64,000 nucleotides of DNA from assembly GCF_002236115.1 (NCBI RefSeq), contig NZ_NIWT01000005.1:186001-250000 (forward strand), given 5' to 3'. A program made the translations under genes and the position numbers. Within the stretch, counting starts at the first letter, position 1. Every line of letters starts with the position of its first letter. The DNA comes from Pseudomonas jessenii (GTDB taxonomy: Bacteria > Pseudomonadota > Gammaproteobacteria > Pseudomonadales > Pseudomonadaceae). Positions 35,230-43,513 of this stretch are shown in pieces. The notes under the pieces are model-generated. The model was not told the origin of the DNA, made no database searches, and saw only the letters and a program-made list of their open reading frames with translations.

Positions 35230-36147
35230 ATGCGCCTTCGCCATATCGAGATTTTCCAGGCCATCCGCCAGACCGGCTCAATCAGCGCTGCCGCGCAATT
35301 GCTGCATGTCTCGCAGCCGGCGGTGAGCAAGGTGTTGCAGCACGCCGAGCAGCAATTGGGCTTCCCGTTGTTCCTGCGGGTGCGCGGCAAGTTGCAGGCA
35401 ACCCCGGAAGCGCTGGAGCTGGAGCGCGAAGTGGACAAGGTCAGCGAAAGCCTGCAAGGCGTACGACGCCTGGCGCAGAGCCTGCGCCGCGAACCTGGCC
35501 ACAGCCTGCGCATCGGTGCCACCCCGGCGCTGGCCCTGTCATTGCTGCCACCGGCCATTCACGAATGGACCGGGCGTTACCCGGACATCGTTTGCGAACT
35601 CTCCAGCGCCCACAGTCGCGAACTGGTGCAGAACCTGTTGATGCGCGAAGTGGATGTCGCCCTGACCCTGCAAAGCCCGGATCACCCGGGGCTCAAGGCC
35701 CAGGCGCTGGCGTCCGGCGTGCTGGTGGCGCTGGCGCCGAGTGGTTACTGGCCTCAGGAAGATGCGGGCAAACCGTTGCCACTGATGGCGTTGGCGGATG
35801 CACCACTGATCGGTTTATCCAGCGCCGATCCGCTGGCCGCGCGGCTCGACAGTTACCTGGAAGCGGTCGAACCCCCGCCCCGGGTACGCATCGCCGTGCA
35901 AACCTACTCACTGGCACGGGCGATGGTGGAATCTGGCGCGGGCCTGGCGGTGATCGATCCGTTCACCGCCCTTGGCGCCTCTCCCGCCACCACAACGATC
36001 CGCCCTCTGGCACCGCCGTTACCCATTACCCTGTACGCAGTGACCCGCGCCGCCGAACCACCGCCCCACACCTTGAACGATCTGTTGCAGGTATTCAGCC
36101 GGCGAGCCCGGGAGCAGTTGGATCGCCTGGTCCCGGTACAGCCTTAA
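35230..36147 (+). CDS. LysR-family transcriptional regulator
   Basis: 305 aa. N-terminal winged helix (MRLRHIEIFQAIRQTGSISA, SQPAVSKVLQHAEQQLGFPLF), then an effector domain (LRIGATPALALSLLPPAIHEW). Divergent from the DadA-like operon with 109 bp between starts, the usual layout for a LysR regulator and its target, so it probably controls that operon in response to an amino acid. Start at 35230 chosen because the helix begins there; the frame is open to 35185. Its stop overlaps that of trhA. Confidence 0.92.
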   Translation: MRLRHIEIFQAIRQTGSISAAAQLLHVSQPAVSKVLQHAEQQLGFPLFLRVRGKLQATPEALELEREVDKVSESLQGVRRLAQSLRREPGHSLRIGATPALALSLLPPAIHEWTGRYPDIVCELSSAHSRELVQNLLMREVDVALTLQSPDHPGLKAQALASGVLVALAPSGYWPQEDAGKPLPLMALADAPLIGLSSADPLAARLDSYLEAVEPPPRVRIAVQTYSLARAMVESGAGLAVIDPFTALGASPATTTIRPLAPPLPITLYAVTRAAEPPPHTLNDLLQVFSRRAREQLDRLVPVQP

Positions 36148-36761
36148 AGGACATAAAAGAAAATCGCCACAAAGTGCAGCAGGCTCCCGGCGATCACGAA
36201 CAGATGCCAGATCCCGTGGGCATGGCGCAGTCGGTGATCAACGGCAAAAAAGACAATCCCGACGGTGTACAACACCCCGCCCGATGCCAGCCACGCAAAT
36301 CCGGCGCTGCCCAGCGCCGCGAGCAGTGGCTTGACCGCCACCAGTACAATCCAACCCATCACCGCATAAATCACGATCGACAGAATCCGCGCTTCCGAAC
36401 GCGGCTTTATCTCTTGCAGGATGCCGATCAGCGCCAGTCCCCAGACAATCCCGAACAACGTCCAGCCCCACGGCCCGCGCAGGGTCACCAGGCAGAACGG
36501 CGTGTAGCTGCCGGCGATCAACAGGTAGATCGAAAAGTGATCGACCTTCTGCATGATCGCTTTCTTGCGCCCGCGCACGCTGTGGTACACGGTCGACGCG
36601 CTGTAAAGCACCATCAGGGTAAAGGCGTAGATCGCCATGCTGACAATCTTCCACGGACTGCCGTCGAGACTGGCCAGCACAATCAGCCACACCCCGCCGA
36701 TAAACGCCGCCACGGCCCCGACAAGATGCGTCCAGGCGTTCAGTCTTTCCCCGTGATACAT
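36144..36761 (-). CDS. trhA: Hemolysin III family (TrhA-like) membrane protein
   Basis: 205 aa with seven membrane helices of the PAQR/Hly-III superfamily: YHGERLNAWTHLVGAVAAFI, SASTVYHSV, DHFSIYLLIAGSYTPFCLV, and the C-terminal HGIWHLFVIAGSLLHFVAIF, with conserved Ser/His/Asp of the proposed zinc site. Related bacterial proteins influence membrane-energy and lipid balance; true haemolysis is doubtful. GAGGTGAGCAACGC precedes ATG 36761. Its stop codon interlocks with the LysR stop (TTAA at 36144-36147). Confidence 0.93.
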   Translation of the reverse strand: MYHGERLNAWTHLVGAVAAFIGGVWLIVLASLDGSPWKIVSMAIYAFTLMVLYSASTVYHSVRGRKKAIMQKVDHFSIYLLIAGSYTPFCLVTLRGPWGWTLFGIVWGLALIGILQEIKPRSEARILSIVIYAVMGWIVLVAVKPLLAALGSAGFAWLASGGVLYTVGIVFFAVDHRLRHAHGIWHLFVIAGSLLHFVAIFFYVL

Positions 36762-36892
36762 GCGTTGCTCACCTCGAAATTCGTTACCGCAGAGCGCAAG
36801 GCTCAGGCTTGAAGCGTAAAAGCGCAATGTTTCTGTACGACGGGCCCGGAGTAATTGGGCACAATCGAGTCATTCCAAAAAGAGTCCGCCCC

Positions 36893-37807
36893 ATGCTGAT
36901 CGATGAAGAGTTGACCCTGAAAAAACTCGAGGTGTTCCTGGCTTTCATGCGCACCGGCAACCTGGCGCGGGCCGCTGCCGAGTTGCAGACCAGTAACGTC
37001 AGCGTGCATCGGGCGATCCATTCCCTGGAAAGCGCCCTGCGCTGCCCCCTGTTCAAGCACGAAGGCCGCAGCCTGACGCCGCTGGAAAGCGCTTATGTGC
37101 TGGAAGAGCGGGCGCAGAAGCTGATTCAGGATGTCGTCGAAAGCGTGCGCCTGACCCGCGAAGCCGCCGGGTTCTCCGCCGAGCGTTTCAAGCTGGGTTC
37201 GCTGTATTCACTGACGGTCAAGACCGTGCCGCAACTGATCATGGGTTTGAAGATCCGCCGCAGCGAGCTCAACATCGACCTGATTCTGGGCTCCAACATC
37301 GACCTGCTCTACAAGCTCAAGAACATGGAAGTCGATGCGGCCCTGGTGTCGCTGGACGACAGTGTCAACGACCCGGATTGCGAGCAGATCCCGCTGTTTT
37401 CCGACGACATCTTCCTCGCCACCCCCGCCGACTCGAAGTTTGCCCAGCGAACCGAAGTCGACCTGGCCGAGGTCCGCGACGAAACCTTCATCACCCTGAC
37501 CCAGGGCTTCGCCACCCATCAGGACGGCAAGCGGGTATTCGAGCAGGCAGGGTTCGAACCGAAGGTGGCGATGCAGGTCAACGACATCTTCACCCTGCTG
37601 AGCATGGTCAGTTCGGGCGTGGGTTATGCGTTGCTGCCGGGGCGGATTGCGGCGGTGTACGAGAACCGGGTGAAGCTGATCCCGTTGCAGGAAAAGTACC
37701 GGTTGCAGCAGCACATTGGCGTGGTGTTCCTGAAAGCCAAGGAGCGTGATCCGAATCTGCTGGCGTTGCTGGCGGAGTGTCGGATGTATGCCAATCGGCA
37801 GGTTTGA
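36893..37807 (+). CDS. mdcR: LysR-family malonate operon regulator
   Basis: 304 aa. DNA-binding helix LTLKKLEVFLAFMRTGNLAR, SNVSVHRAIHSLESALRCPL; effector domain IRRSELNIDLILGSNIDLLY. It sits at the 3' side of mdcABCDEGHLM on the opposite strand, convergent with mdcM across a REP pair, as in other Pseudomonas malonate clusters where MdcR activates the operon with malonate. Start at 36893 (MLIDEELT); the longer frame from 36809 lacks support. Confidence 0.92.
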   Translation: MLIDEELTLKKLEVFLAFMRTGNLARAAAELQTSNVSVHRAIHSLESALRCPLFKHEGRSLTPLESAYVLEERAQKLIQDVVESVRLTREAAGFSAERFKLGSLYSLTVKTVPQLIMGLKIRRSELNIDLILGSNIDLLYKLKNMEVDAALVSLDDSVNDPDCEQIPLFSDDIFLATPADSKFAQRTEVDLAEVRDETFITLTQGFATHQDGKRVFEQAGFEPKVAMQVNDIFTLLSMVSSGVGYALLPGRIAAVYENRVKLIPLQEKYRLQQHIGVVFLKAKERDPNLLALLAECRMYANRQV

Positions 37808-37818
37808 AACCTTATCGA

Positions 37819-37891
37819 CCCCATCGCGAGCAAGCTCGCTCCCACATAGGAATGCGATTCCCTGTGGGAGCGAGCTTGCTCGCGATGGGGT
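37819..37891. repeat. REP pair, tail-in orientation, short
   Basis: CCCCATCGCGAGCAAGCTCG and inverted CGAGCTTGCTCGCGATGGGG, about 73 bp, between convergent mdcR and mdcM; likely a shared transcript end. Confidence 0.87.
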
Positions 37892-37918
37892 CTGAACATT
37901 CAATGACGATGCAGCGGA

Positions 37919-38683
37919 CTAGCCGACAATCCCGCGAACAATGAAGTACAACAACGAAGGCCCCAGCAAGCAGCCCAACCCGGTGTGGAATGTCGCGGTC
38001 AACGCGCCATAAGGCACCAACCGCCGATCCGTCGCCGCCAGCCCCGCCGTTACACCGCTCACCGTCCCGGCCAGCCCACCGAACACCATCGCCGAGCGCG
38101 GATTGTCCAGGCCCATCCAGCGCGCCGCCATCGGCGTGCCGACCATAACCAGAATCGCCTTGATCAGACCGGTGGCAATCGACAGCGCCACCACATCGGA
38201 ACTGGCGCCAATGGCCGCGCCGGTCACCGGCCCGACAATGTAGGTCACCGCACCGGCGCCGATGGTGGTCATGCTCACCGCATCGCGGTAACCGAAGGCC
38301 CAGGCCATGCACGCGCCGACAATAAACGGCAGCACCGTGCCCAACAGCAGCGCGATCACACCGATCAAGCCGGCCTTTTTCGCTTCCGTGGCCTGCACCT
38401 CGAAGGCCGTGGCGACGATGGCGAAGTCCCGCAGCATGGCGCCGCCCATCAGCCCGATGCCGGAAAACAGGGTCAGGTCCGCCAGGCCTTTTTGCCCGCC
38501 GGTCATCGTGCCGCCGACCCAGGCCAGTACCAGGCCGATGACGATGGCAATCGCCGAGCCGTGGATACGCCCGAAGGTCAGGCGTTTGGAGATCACTACC
38601 GACACCCACATGATCACGCCGACAAAGGCGAATGCGGTGACCAGACCGTTGTGTTCCAGACCGTTCTTGATGAGTTCCCACAT
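37919..38683 (-). CDS. mdcM: Malonate transporter, MdcM subunit
   Basis: 254 aa, mostly hydrophobic helices (AFAFVGVIMWVSVVISKRLT, AIAIVIGLVLAWVGG, GCLLGPSLLYFIVRGIV). Second component of the MadLM/MdcLM sodium-or-proton malonate symporter. AGGAGG lies upstream of ATG 38683; starts one base after the mdcL stop, so the two subunits are coupled. Last gene of the mdc operon. Confidence 0.94.
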   Translation of the reverse strand: MWELIKNGLEHNGLVTAFAFVGVIMWVSVVISKRLTFGRIHGSAIAIVIGLVLAWVGGTMTGGQKGLADLTLFSGIGLMGGAMLRDFAIVATAFEVQATEAKKAGLIGVIALLLGTVLPFIVGACMAWAFGYRDAVSMTTIGAGAVTYIVGPVTGAAIGASSDVVALSIATGLIKAILVMVGTPMAARWMGLDNPRSAMVFGGLAGTVSGVTAGLAATDRRLVPYGALTATFHTGLGCLLGPSLLYFIVRGIVG

Positions 38684-38684
38684 A

Positions 38685-39101
38685 TCAGCGACCTCCTGCC
38701 GGTGCGCCAACCGCCGTTACATCCACCGGTTCATCGGGCAAGGGCTCGCCTCTATGGGTCCGGCTGATCAGGGCAATGGTGCAGCCGCAGATCACCACCG
38801 AACCGATCGCTGCCAACACCGCCACCGGACCACCATGCAGCGCCGTGACCACGTTTTGTTGCGCCGCCATCGCCACCACCACCGGGATGTACATCGCGCC
38901 CCAGAAGCCGACGCCCATCTCGCAATCCTTGGTCATGCCGCCACGGTTGTGCATCCACAACCGTGCGCAAATCAGCAGGATCATCGCGATCCCGACACCG
39001 CCGACGTTTGACTTCACACCCAGCAACACCCCGAGCATGTCCCCCATGATCACCCCTGCCAGCGTACAGATCGCCAACAGCGCCACACCGTAAATAATCA
39101 T
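38685..39101 (-). CDS. mdcL: Malonate transporter, MdcL subunit
   Basis: 138 aa with four membrane helices (MIIYGVALLAICTLAGVIMG; GVGIAMILLICARLWM; GAMYIPVVVAMAAQQNVV; VLAAIGSVVICGCTIALI). MadL family partner of MdcM. ATG at 39101 with TGAGGACTACAGCA; a 65-bp gap separates it from mdcH. Confidence 0.93.
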   Translation of the reverse strand: MIIYGVALLAICTLAGVIMGDMLGVLLGVKSNVGGVGIAMILLICARLWMHNRGGMTKDCEMGVGFWGAMYIPVVVAMAAQQNVVTALHGGPVAVLAAIGSVVICGCTIALISRTHRGEPLPDEPVDVTAVGAPAGGR

Positions 39102-39166
39102 TGCTGTAGTCCTCAAAGTGCATTTCGAATGTTGTTTTTGTTGTGCGAAGCCTTAAGTCAGATGAT

Positions 39167-40078
39167 CTAAGGGTGGCGGCTTCCCTCCTCACGCATCAGC
39201 GCCTGCAAGGTGTCGAGCCGTGCACCGTCGAAGGCAATCACGGTGCCCTGCTCGAACACCCGGCGCGCCAGTCCGGTCAGCACCGCACCGGGCGGCAGTT
39301 CGATCTGTAGACGTACGCCGCGCTCGTAGGCGCTTTGTACCGTGCCGCGCCAATCGACGATGCGGCACATGTTGAAGGCCAAGTCGTCACGCAAGGCTTC
39401 AGGCTTGATCATCGGACGCGCGCGACTGCCGCTCAGGTAGCCCATCTTCGGGGTGTGCAGCGGCACCTTGGCGAAGGCTTCGGCCAACCGTTGCGCGGGC
39501 GCCTCAAGCAATGGGCAGTGGGATGGCACGCTCACTGCCAGGCGCTTGGCCAAGCCCGCCCCGCAACCTTTCGCCAACCCGGCCACCGCTTTCATCGCCG
39601 CGTCACTACCGGCAATCACCACCTGGTTATCGGCGTTGATATTGGCCAGATAAACCGGCATTTCTGCGCTGTGCACCCGGGCCAGTAATCCTTCCACCGT
39701 GGCCAGATCCAGACCGATGATCGCGGTTATGCCGTAGCCCTGTGGATAAGCCTGCTGCATCAACTCACCCCGCAGGCTGACCAGATGCAGCGCATCGCTG
39801 AAACCCAAGGCACCGGCCACCACCGCTGCCGGGTAAGCGCCGATCGACAAGCCGGCCACGTAGTCGGGGGCCATGCCCAACTGGCGTGAAGCAGCGACGC
39901 CGGCGATCAGCAGGCAAAGCTGAACCGCCCTCGTCGACTGCAACGCCTCGGCAGAATCCAGCTGCGTCACATCTTCACCGAGCAGGTCGCTCGCCTCGTT
40001 CAACGTTTCCCGAGGTAAACGCGCGAGCATTCCGGGTTGTTGTGCACCCTGGCCGGGGAACACCAGCAAGCTGCTCAT
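39167..40078 (-). CDS. mdcH: Malonate decarboxylase acyltransferase (epsilon) MdcH
   Basis: 303 aa FabD-like malonyltransferase that loads malonyl onto the acyl-carrier subunit. FPGQGAQQPGM, active-site Ser in GLSIGAYPAAV, and catalytic His in VSVPSHCPLLEAP. Overlaps the mdcG stop by ATGA at 40075-40078. Confidence 0.95.
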   Translation of the reverse strand: MSSLLVFPGQGAQQPGMLARLPRETLNEASDLLGEDVTQLDSAEALQSTRAVQLCLLIAGVAASRQLGMAPDYVAGLSIGAYPAAVVAGALGFSDALHLVSLRGELMQQAYPQGYGITAIIGLDLATVEGLLARVHSAEMPVYLANINADNQVVIAGSDAAMKAVAGLAKGCGAGLAKRLAVSVPSHCPLLEAPAQRLAEAFAKVPLHTPKMGYLSGSRARPMIKPEALRDDLAFNMCRIVDWRGTVQSAYERGVRLQIELPPGAVLTGLARRVFEQGTVIAFDGARLDTLQALMREEGSRHP

Positions 40079-40695
40079 GCTGCTTGCTCCTGTGGATTCC
40101 ACGGATCAGTCACCAGGGTGGCTTGAATGGCATTTTTCAGCAGGACTCGCGACGAAGCACCGGCCCATTCGCGCAAGGCAACGGCGCCCGACGGTGCCTG
40201 CAGTTGCAGGTCCACGCGGCACACGGCTGTATCAAGAACGGCCACCAACGCCTGGGCGTCGACACGACTCAACGGACGTGGCGTACGCAAGATCAGGTCG
40301 AGGTCGCTGCCCTCGTGCAAAGCGGCAAACCCACTGGCCAACTCGAACCCGGCGCTGCCGCTGACACCCCAGACCCAACCACTGTCATCGAGGTGCGAAC
40401 GCAGTCGCGCCAAGGCACGCAGCGCCGGGAAATCGCGCCGGCCTTGAACATGGCAGAGCTCTTCCGGCTGCACCCGCCGCGTGATGGCGGCGACTTCCAT
40501 CACCGCGGCAAATCGCTGTTCGCGCAACGGCCCGCGCACGCCCACGGCCACCTGCCCCGCCGCGCTCAAGGCGCGACGGACTACCACCGGCTGGCCGGCA
40601 CTGATCGACTCGATCACCCACGCAGGCGCATCCGCCGGCAACTGCTGCGGGGTCATGCCCCACAGCAGGTCGTGTGCCAGTAGCGTGCTCACCAC
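40075..40695 (-). CDS. mdcG: Phosphoribosyl-dephospho-CoA transferase MdcG
   Basis: 206 aa nucleotidyltransferase that attaches the 2'-(5''-phosphoribosyl)-3'-dephospho-CoA group to MdcC. GSAGFELASG and the metal-binding GSDLDLILRTPR with two Asp. Start is one of two adjacent GTG codons (40695 or 40692) overlapping the end of mdcE; GAGAG precedes them. The second spaces better with that site. Confidence 0.93.
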   Translation of the reverse strand: MVSTLLAHDLLWGMTPQQLPADAPAWVIESISAGQPVVVRRALSAAGQVAVGVRGPLREQRFAAVMEVAAITRRVQPEELCHVQGRRDFPALRALARLRSHLDDSGWVWGVSGSAGFELASGFAALHEGSDLDLILRTPRPLSRVDAQALVAVLDTAVCRVDLQLQAPSGAVALREWAGASSRVLLKNAIQATLVTDPWNPQEQAA

Positions 40696-41492
40696 TGCGC
40701 TCTCAGCAATTGACGAACCTTGCTCGACGCCGCCCGATTGGCCGCACCCAGCCGACCGCTCAGATCACGGCCAGCGGCGGCCACATCGTCAATCGCCTGA
40801 TGCAGGCACTCGGTCACCCGCGCCAGATCCGCCGCCGTCGGCTGCTCGATCTTCTCCACCACCAAGGTTTCCCACAGCAACCCGAGGCTGGCATAGCTGT
40901 CGATGTCATAGGCCATCGGCGGCACGCTGGCAGCCAAGGCTTCGAGCTCTTCGACGCTGCGCAAGGTCACCCGCGCGGCCGACGCCTTGCCCATGGCGTG
41001 CACCATCACTCCCGGATCGCGCAGGGCGATCAAGCGATTGGCCTGATAGCCGTGGGCCAGAAACGCGCCCGACATCGCCTTGCCCACCAGCAAACCGATC
41101 ACCGCATGACCGGCCAGACGGGCACGGGCATAACTGCCCGCCGCAGCGGCCAGCGCCTGATGAATGCCGAGGGCTTCCTCCCGTCGACCGTAAGCCTGGC
41201 TCGGCACGTCGACGATGGCGATAAGAGCGCGCTTGCGTGCCTTGTTTTGATCAGCGGCGATGACTTCATCCACAGCCTTGGCCAGGCCCCAGCCTTCGAG
41301 CAAACCCACTTCGCCGTTACGTGCACGGACAAAGCGGTTTTCCGGGTCGGCCACCACCGCGAGGAAACGCACAGGCTGATCGCCCATCACGGCGTCCGCG
41401 ACCTTCAGCGAAGCCGGCAAACCCTCGACCGCTTTCGTTCCGGCGCTCAAGGCGTTGAACCAGTTCAAGCCTCGCAGGGAATACGAACTCAT
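40689..41492 (-). CDS. mdcE: Malonate decarboxylase gamma subunit
   Basis: 267 aa crotonase-like carboxyltransferase partner of MdcD. ALIAIVDVPSQAYGRREEAL, GHAVIGLLVGKAMSGAFLAH and GVMVHAMGKASAARVTLRS are typical. Together with MdcD it decarboxylates malonyl-ACP to acetyl-ACP. Overlaps mdcD by four bases (ATGA). Confidence 0.95.
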   Translation of the reverse strand: MSSYSLRGLNWFNALSAGTKAVEGLPASLKVADAVMGDQPVRFLAVVADPENRFVRARNGEVGLLEGWGLAKAVDEVIAADQNKARKRALIAIVDVPSQAYGRREEALGIHQALAAAAGSYARARLAGHAVIGLLVGKAMSGAFLAHGYQANRLIALRDPGVMVHAMGKASAARVTLRSVEELEALAASVPPMAYDIDSYASLGLLWETLVVEKIEQPTAADLARVTECLHQAIDDVAAAGRDLSGRLGAANRAASSKVRQLLRAQW

Positions 41493-42340
41493 GGGCGTTC
41501 TCCTTGGTACAGATCGCGAACCACGGACGGCTCGATTTGCGGTTCGGCATCCAGACGCGCCAACCGTTGCAGGAACAACCCGGCCTGTTGGCTACGCGGT
41601 TGCGTTGGCAATCCTTGCTGGAGTAACTCACCCACCTGCTTGCGGATCTGCGCCACGTCGTCGGCAACATAGCGATCCACCAGACCACTGGCGAAGCGTT
41701 GCTCGCCACCGGTCAGGCTCCAGATGAAGGGCCGGTCGCGGGAGTCGTACTCCTCGAGTCCGGCTTCCTGTTCGATCACCTGCGGGCCGTTCAGGCCGAG
41801 CCGCGCTTCCTGGGTCACCAACAAATAGCTGCACAACCCGGCGGCAATCGACATGCCGCCAAAGCAACCGACGCTGCCCGCCACCACACCGACCACGGGT
41901 TGGTACTGCTGCAAATCGACAATCGCCGCGTGGATGTCGGCAATGGCCGCCAGGCCGAGGTTGGCTTCCTGCAAGCGCACGCCGCCGGTTTCCAGCAGCA
42001 GCACGGCGCGGGTCGGGATACCGTTGCGGTTGTCTTCGGCGGCCAGTTCCAGCGCGCCGGCAATTTTTGCTCCGCCGACTTCACCGAGGCTGCCGCCCTG
42101 GAACGCGCCTTCGATGGCCGCGATCACCACCGGCAAACCATCGAGGTTGCCCTTGGCGATCACCACGCCATCGTCGGCTTGCGGCACCACGCCCTGGCGC
42201 GACAGCCACGGCGACATGATCCGTTGAAAGGGGTCGAGCAGTTCGCGGAAGGTGCCGGCATCGAGCAGGGTCTTGGCCCGTTGCCGGGCACCGAGTTCGA
42301 CGAAGCTGTGCTTGTTGAGCAAAGATGCGCTGTCAGTCAT
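41489..42340 (-). CDS. mdcD: Malonate decarboxylase beta subunit
   Basis: 283 aa. AccD-like carboxyltransferase fold: FQRIMSPWLSRQGVVPQADD, IEGAFQGGSLGEVGGAKIAG, GVVAGSVGCFGGMSIAAGLC, the last an oxyanion-hole loop. Start at 42340 (MTDSASLLNKHSF) overlaps the mdcC stop by eight bases; the long frame upstream is mdcC sequence in another frame. Confidence 0.95.
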   Translation of the reverse strand: MTDSASLLNKHSFVELGARQRAKTLLDAGTFRELLDPFQRIMSPWLSRQGVVPQADDGVVIAKGNLDGLPVVIAAIEGAFQGGSLGEVGGAKIAGALELAAEDNRNGIPTRAVLLLETGGVRLQEANLGLAAIADIHAAIVDLQQYQPVVGVVAGSVGCFGGMSIAAGLCSYLLVTQEARLGLNGPQVIEQEAGLEEYDSRDRPFIWSLTGGEQRFASGLVDRYVADDVAQIRKQVGELLQQGLPTQPRSQQAGLFLQRLARLDAEPQIEPSVVRDLYQGERP

Positions 42341-42632
42341 GGCCGATCTCCTCGAAGCCTTGCTCCAGACGCAGGCGCACCACACCGGGTGTCGCGCCGA
42401 AATCGTGGATATCGATATCCATGGCCGGGGGCGTCTGGCCGTCGAACATCCGTGCAAACAGATGCCGCCAGCGTTGTTCGCTGCCGTTGACCGAGGTCTG
42501 CACATTGATCGTCAACTTGCCGGCCTGACCCGGTTCGATCAACACTTCCAGATCGCCAGAGCCGACACAACCCACCAGGGTGCGACCGCGTGGCGGCTGC
42601 CCGGCGGGGAATTCAAAGGATAAGGTTTCCAT
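42333..42632 (-). CDS. mdcC: Malonate decarboxylase acyl-carrier (delta) subunit
   Basis: 99 aa. Carries the phosphoribosyl-dephospho-CoA prosthetic group. Ser25 in GCVGSGDLEVLIEP matches the attachment serine known for this subunit. GGGAGTGTTTTG precedes ATG 42632, which overlaps the mdcB stop by one base (TGATG). Confidence 0.94.
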   Translation of the reverse strand: METLSFEFPAGQPPRGRTLVGCVGSGDLEVLIEPGQAGKLTINVQTSVNGSEQRWRHLFARMFDGQTPPAMDIDIHDFGATPGVVRLRLEQGFEEIGHD

Positions 42633-43513
42633 CAAAACACTCCCTGGATAAGGCCGTCGCCAGACGCGATACGGTCGATGAACAGGCAGGCTGCGAGCAG
42701 GTCGGCAGCGCCACCGGGCGAGGCATTCAACGCGATGAGTTGTTGGTCCAGCTCATGCAGGCGGCGACGTCCGCCGAGGCTGGCGCTGCCGCCCGCATCG
42801 AGCACCGCCCGGGCGCCCAGTTGCATGGTGTTCAGGCCTTCTTCACCGGCGCGGTAAAGCACGCAGGTGTCGGCCAGACTCGTCATGATCGCCAACAGTG
42901 CGTCGAGCCGGGCGTTCTGCTCGCCATGACCGGCGGCGCGGCTGCGCAGCAGTTGTGGCAGTGCACGTTGGGTCACCGCCGGAAAACCCAGTTGCGCTTC
43001 TTCACGGGCGCCGCGAGCGCCGTAGCGTTGGGCGACTTGCGCACCGTGACTGAGCGGACGTGGCGCAAAACGGTCGTCGAGCAGGGCCAGCCGCGCCGCC
43101 CGTAACGCCACGCTATTGGCGTTGCAGGATTGAGGTTCCAGTGCAGCGGCAGTGATCAGCAAGCCCAAGGCCCAGATCGCCCCGCGATGGGTGTTCACCC
43201 CGCCGGTGGTGTCGAGCATGGCTTGCTCACCTTCGCGACCAATGCGGCCCACGGCTTCGCGCAGGGGCAAGCCGATCTCGCCGAACTCGATGGCGGCTTC
43301 CGCCATTTCTTTAAAGGCCGGCCACAAGGACAGAGCCGAGGCGTGCATCAGCCCCAGGTGCAAATCGGTGTGGGCGCCATTGCCGCGACGGTCGACCAGT
43401 GCCGGTTTCGGCGACAGATCAGCCTCGTCGATCAACGCATCCACTGCCAGGTCCGCCAGCCGTTCGGCCAGGCTCAGGCTCAGGCTTTTTGGTTGCAGGT
43501 TAAGTGCGTGCAT
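42632..43513 (-). CDS. mdcB: Triphosphoribosyl-dephospho-CoA synthase MdcB
   Basis: 293 aa CitG-like enzyme making the prosthetic-group precursor from ATP and dephospho-CoA. SPKPALVDRRGNGAHTDLHL, the GGVNTHRGAIWALGLL motif and HGAQVAQRYGARGAREEAQL are characteristic. ATG at 43513 overlaps the mdcA stop (TAATG). A much longer open frame extends upstream into mdcA and is spurious. Confidence 0.94.
   Translation of the reverse strand: MHALNLQPKSLSLSLAERLADLAVDALIDEADLSPKPALVDRRGNGAHTDLHLGLMHASALSLWPAFKEMAEAAIEFGEIGLPLREAVGRIGREGEQAMLDTTGGVNTHRGAIWALGLLITAAALEPQSCNANSVALRAARLALLDDRFAPRPLSHGAQVAQRYGARGAREEAQLGFPAVTQRALPQLLRSRAAGHGEQNARLDALLAIMTSLADTCVLYRAGEEGLNTMQLGARAVLDAGGSASLGGRRRLHELDQQLIALNASPGGAADLLAACLFIDRIASGDGLIQGVF

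Noticed and set aside
36144..36147. Possible LysR-trhA fusion or frameshift
   Set aside because: The genes are convergent and only share TTAA for their opposite stop codons.
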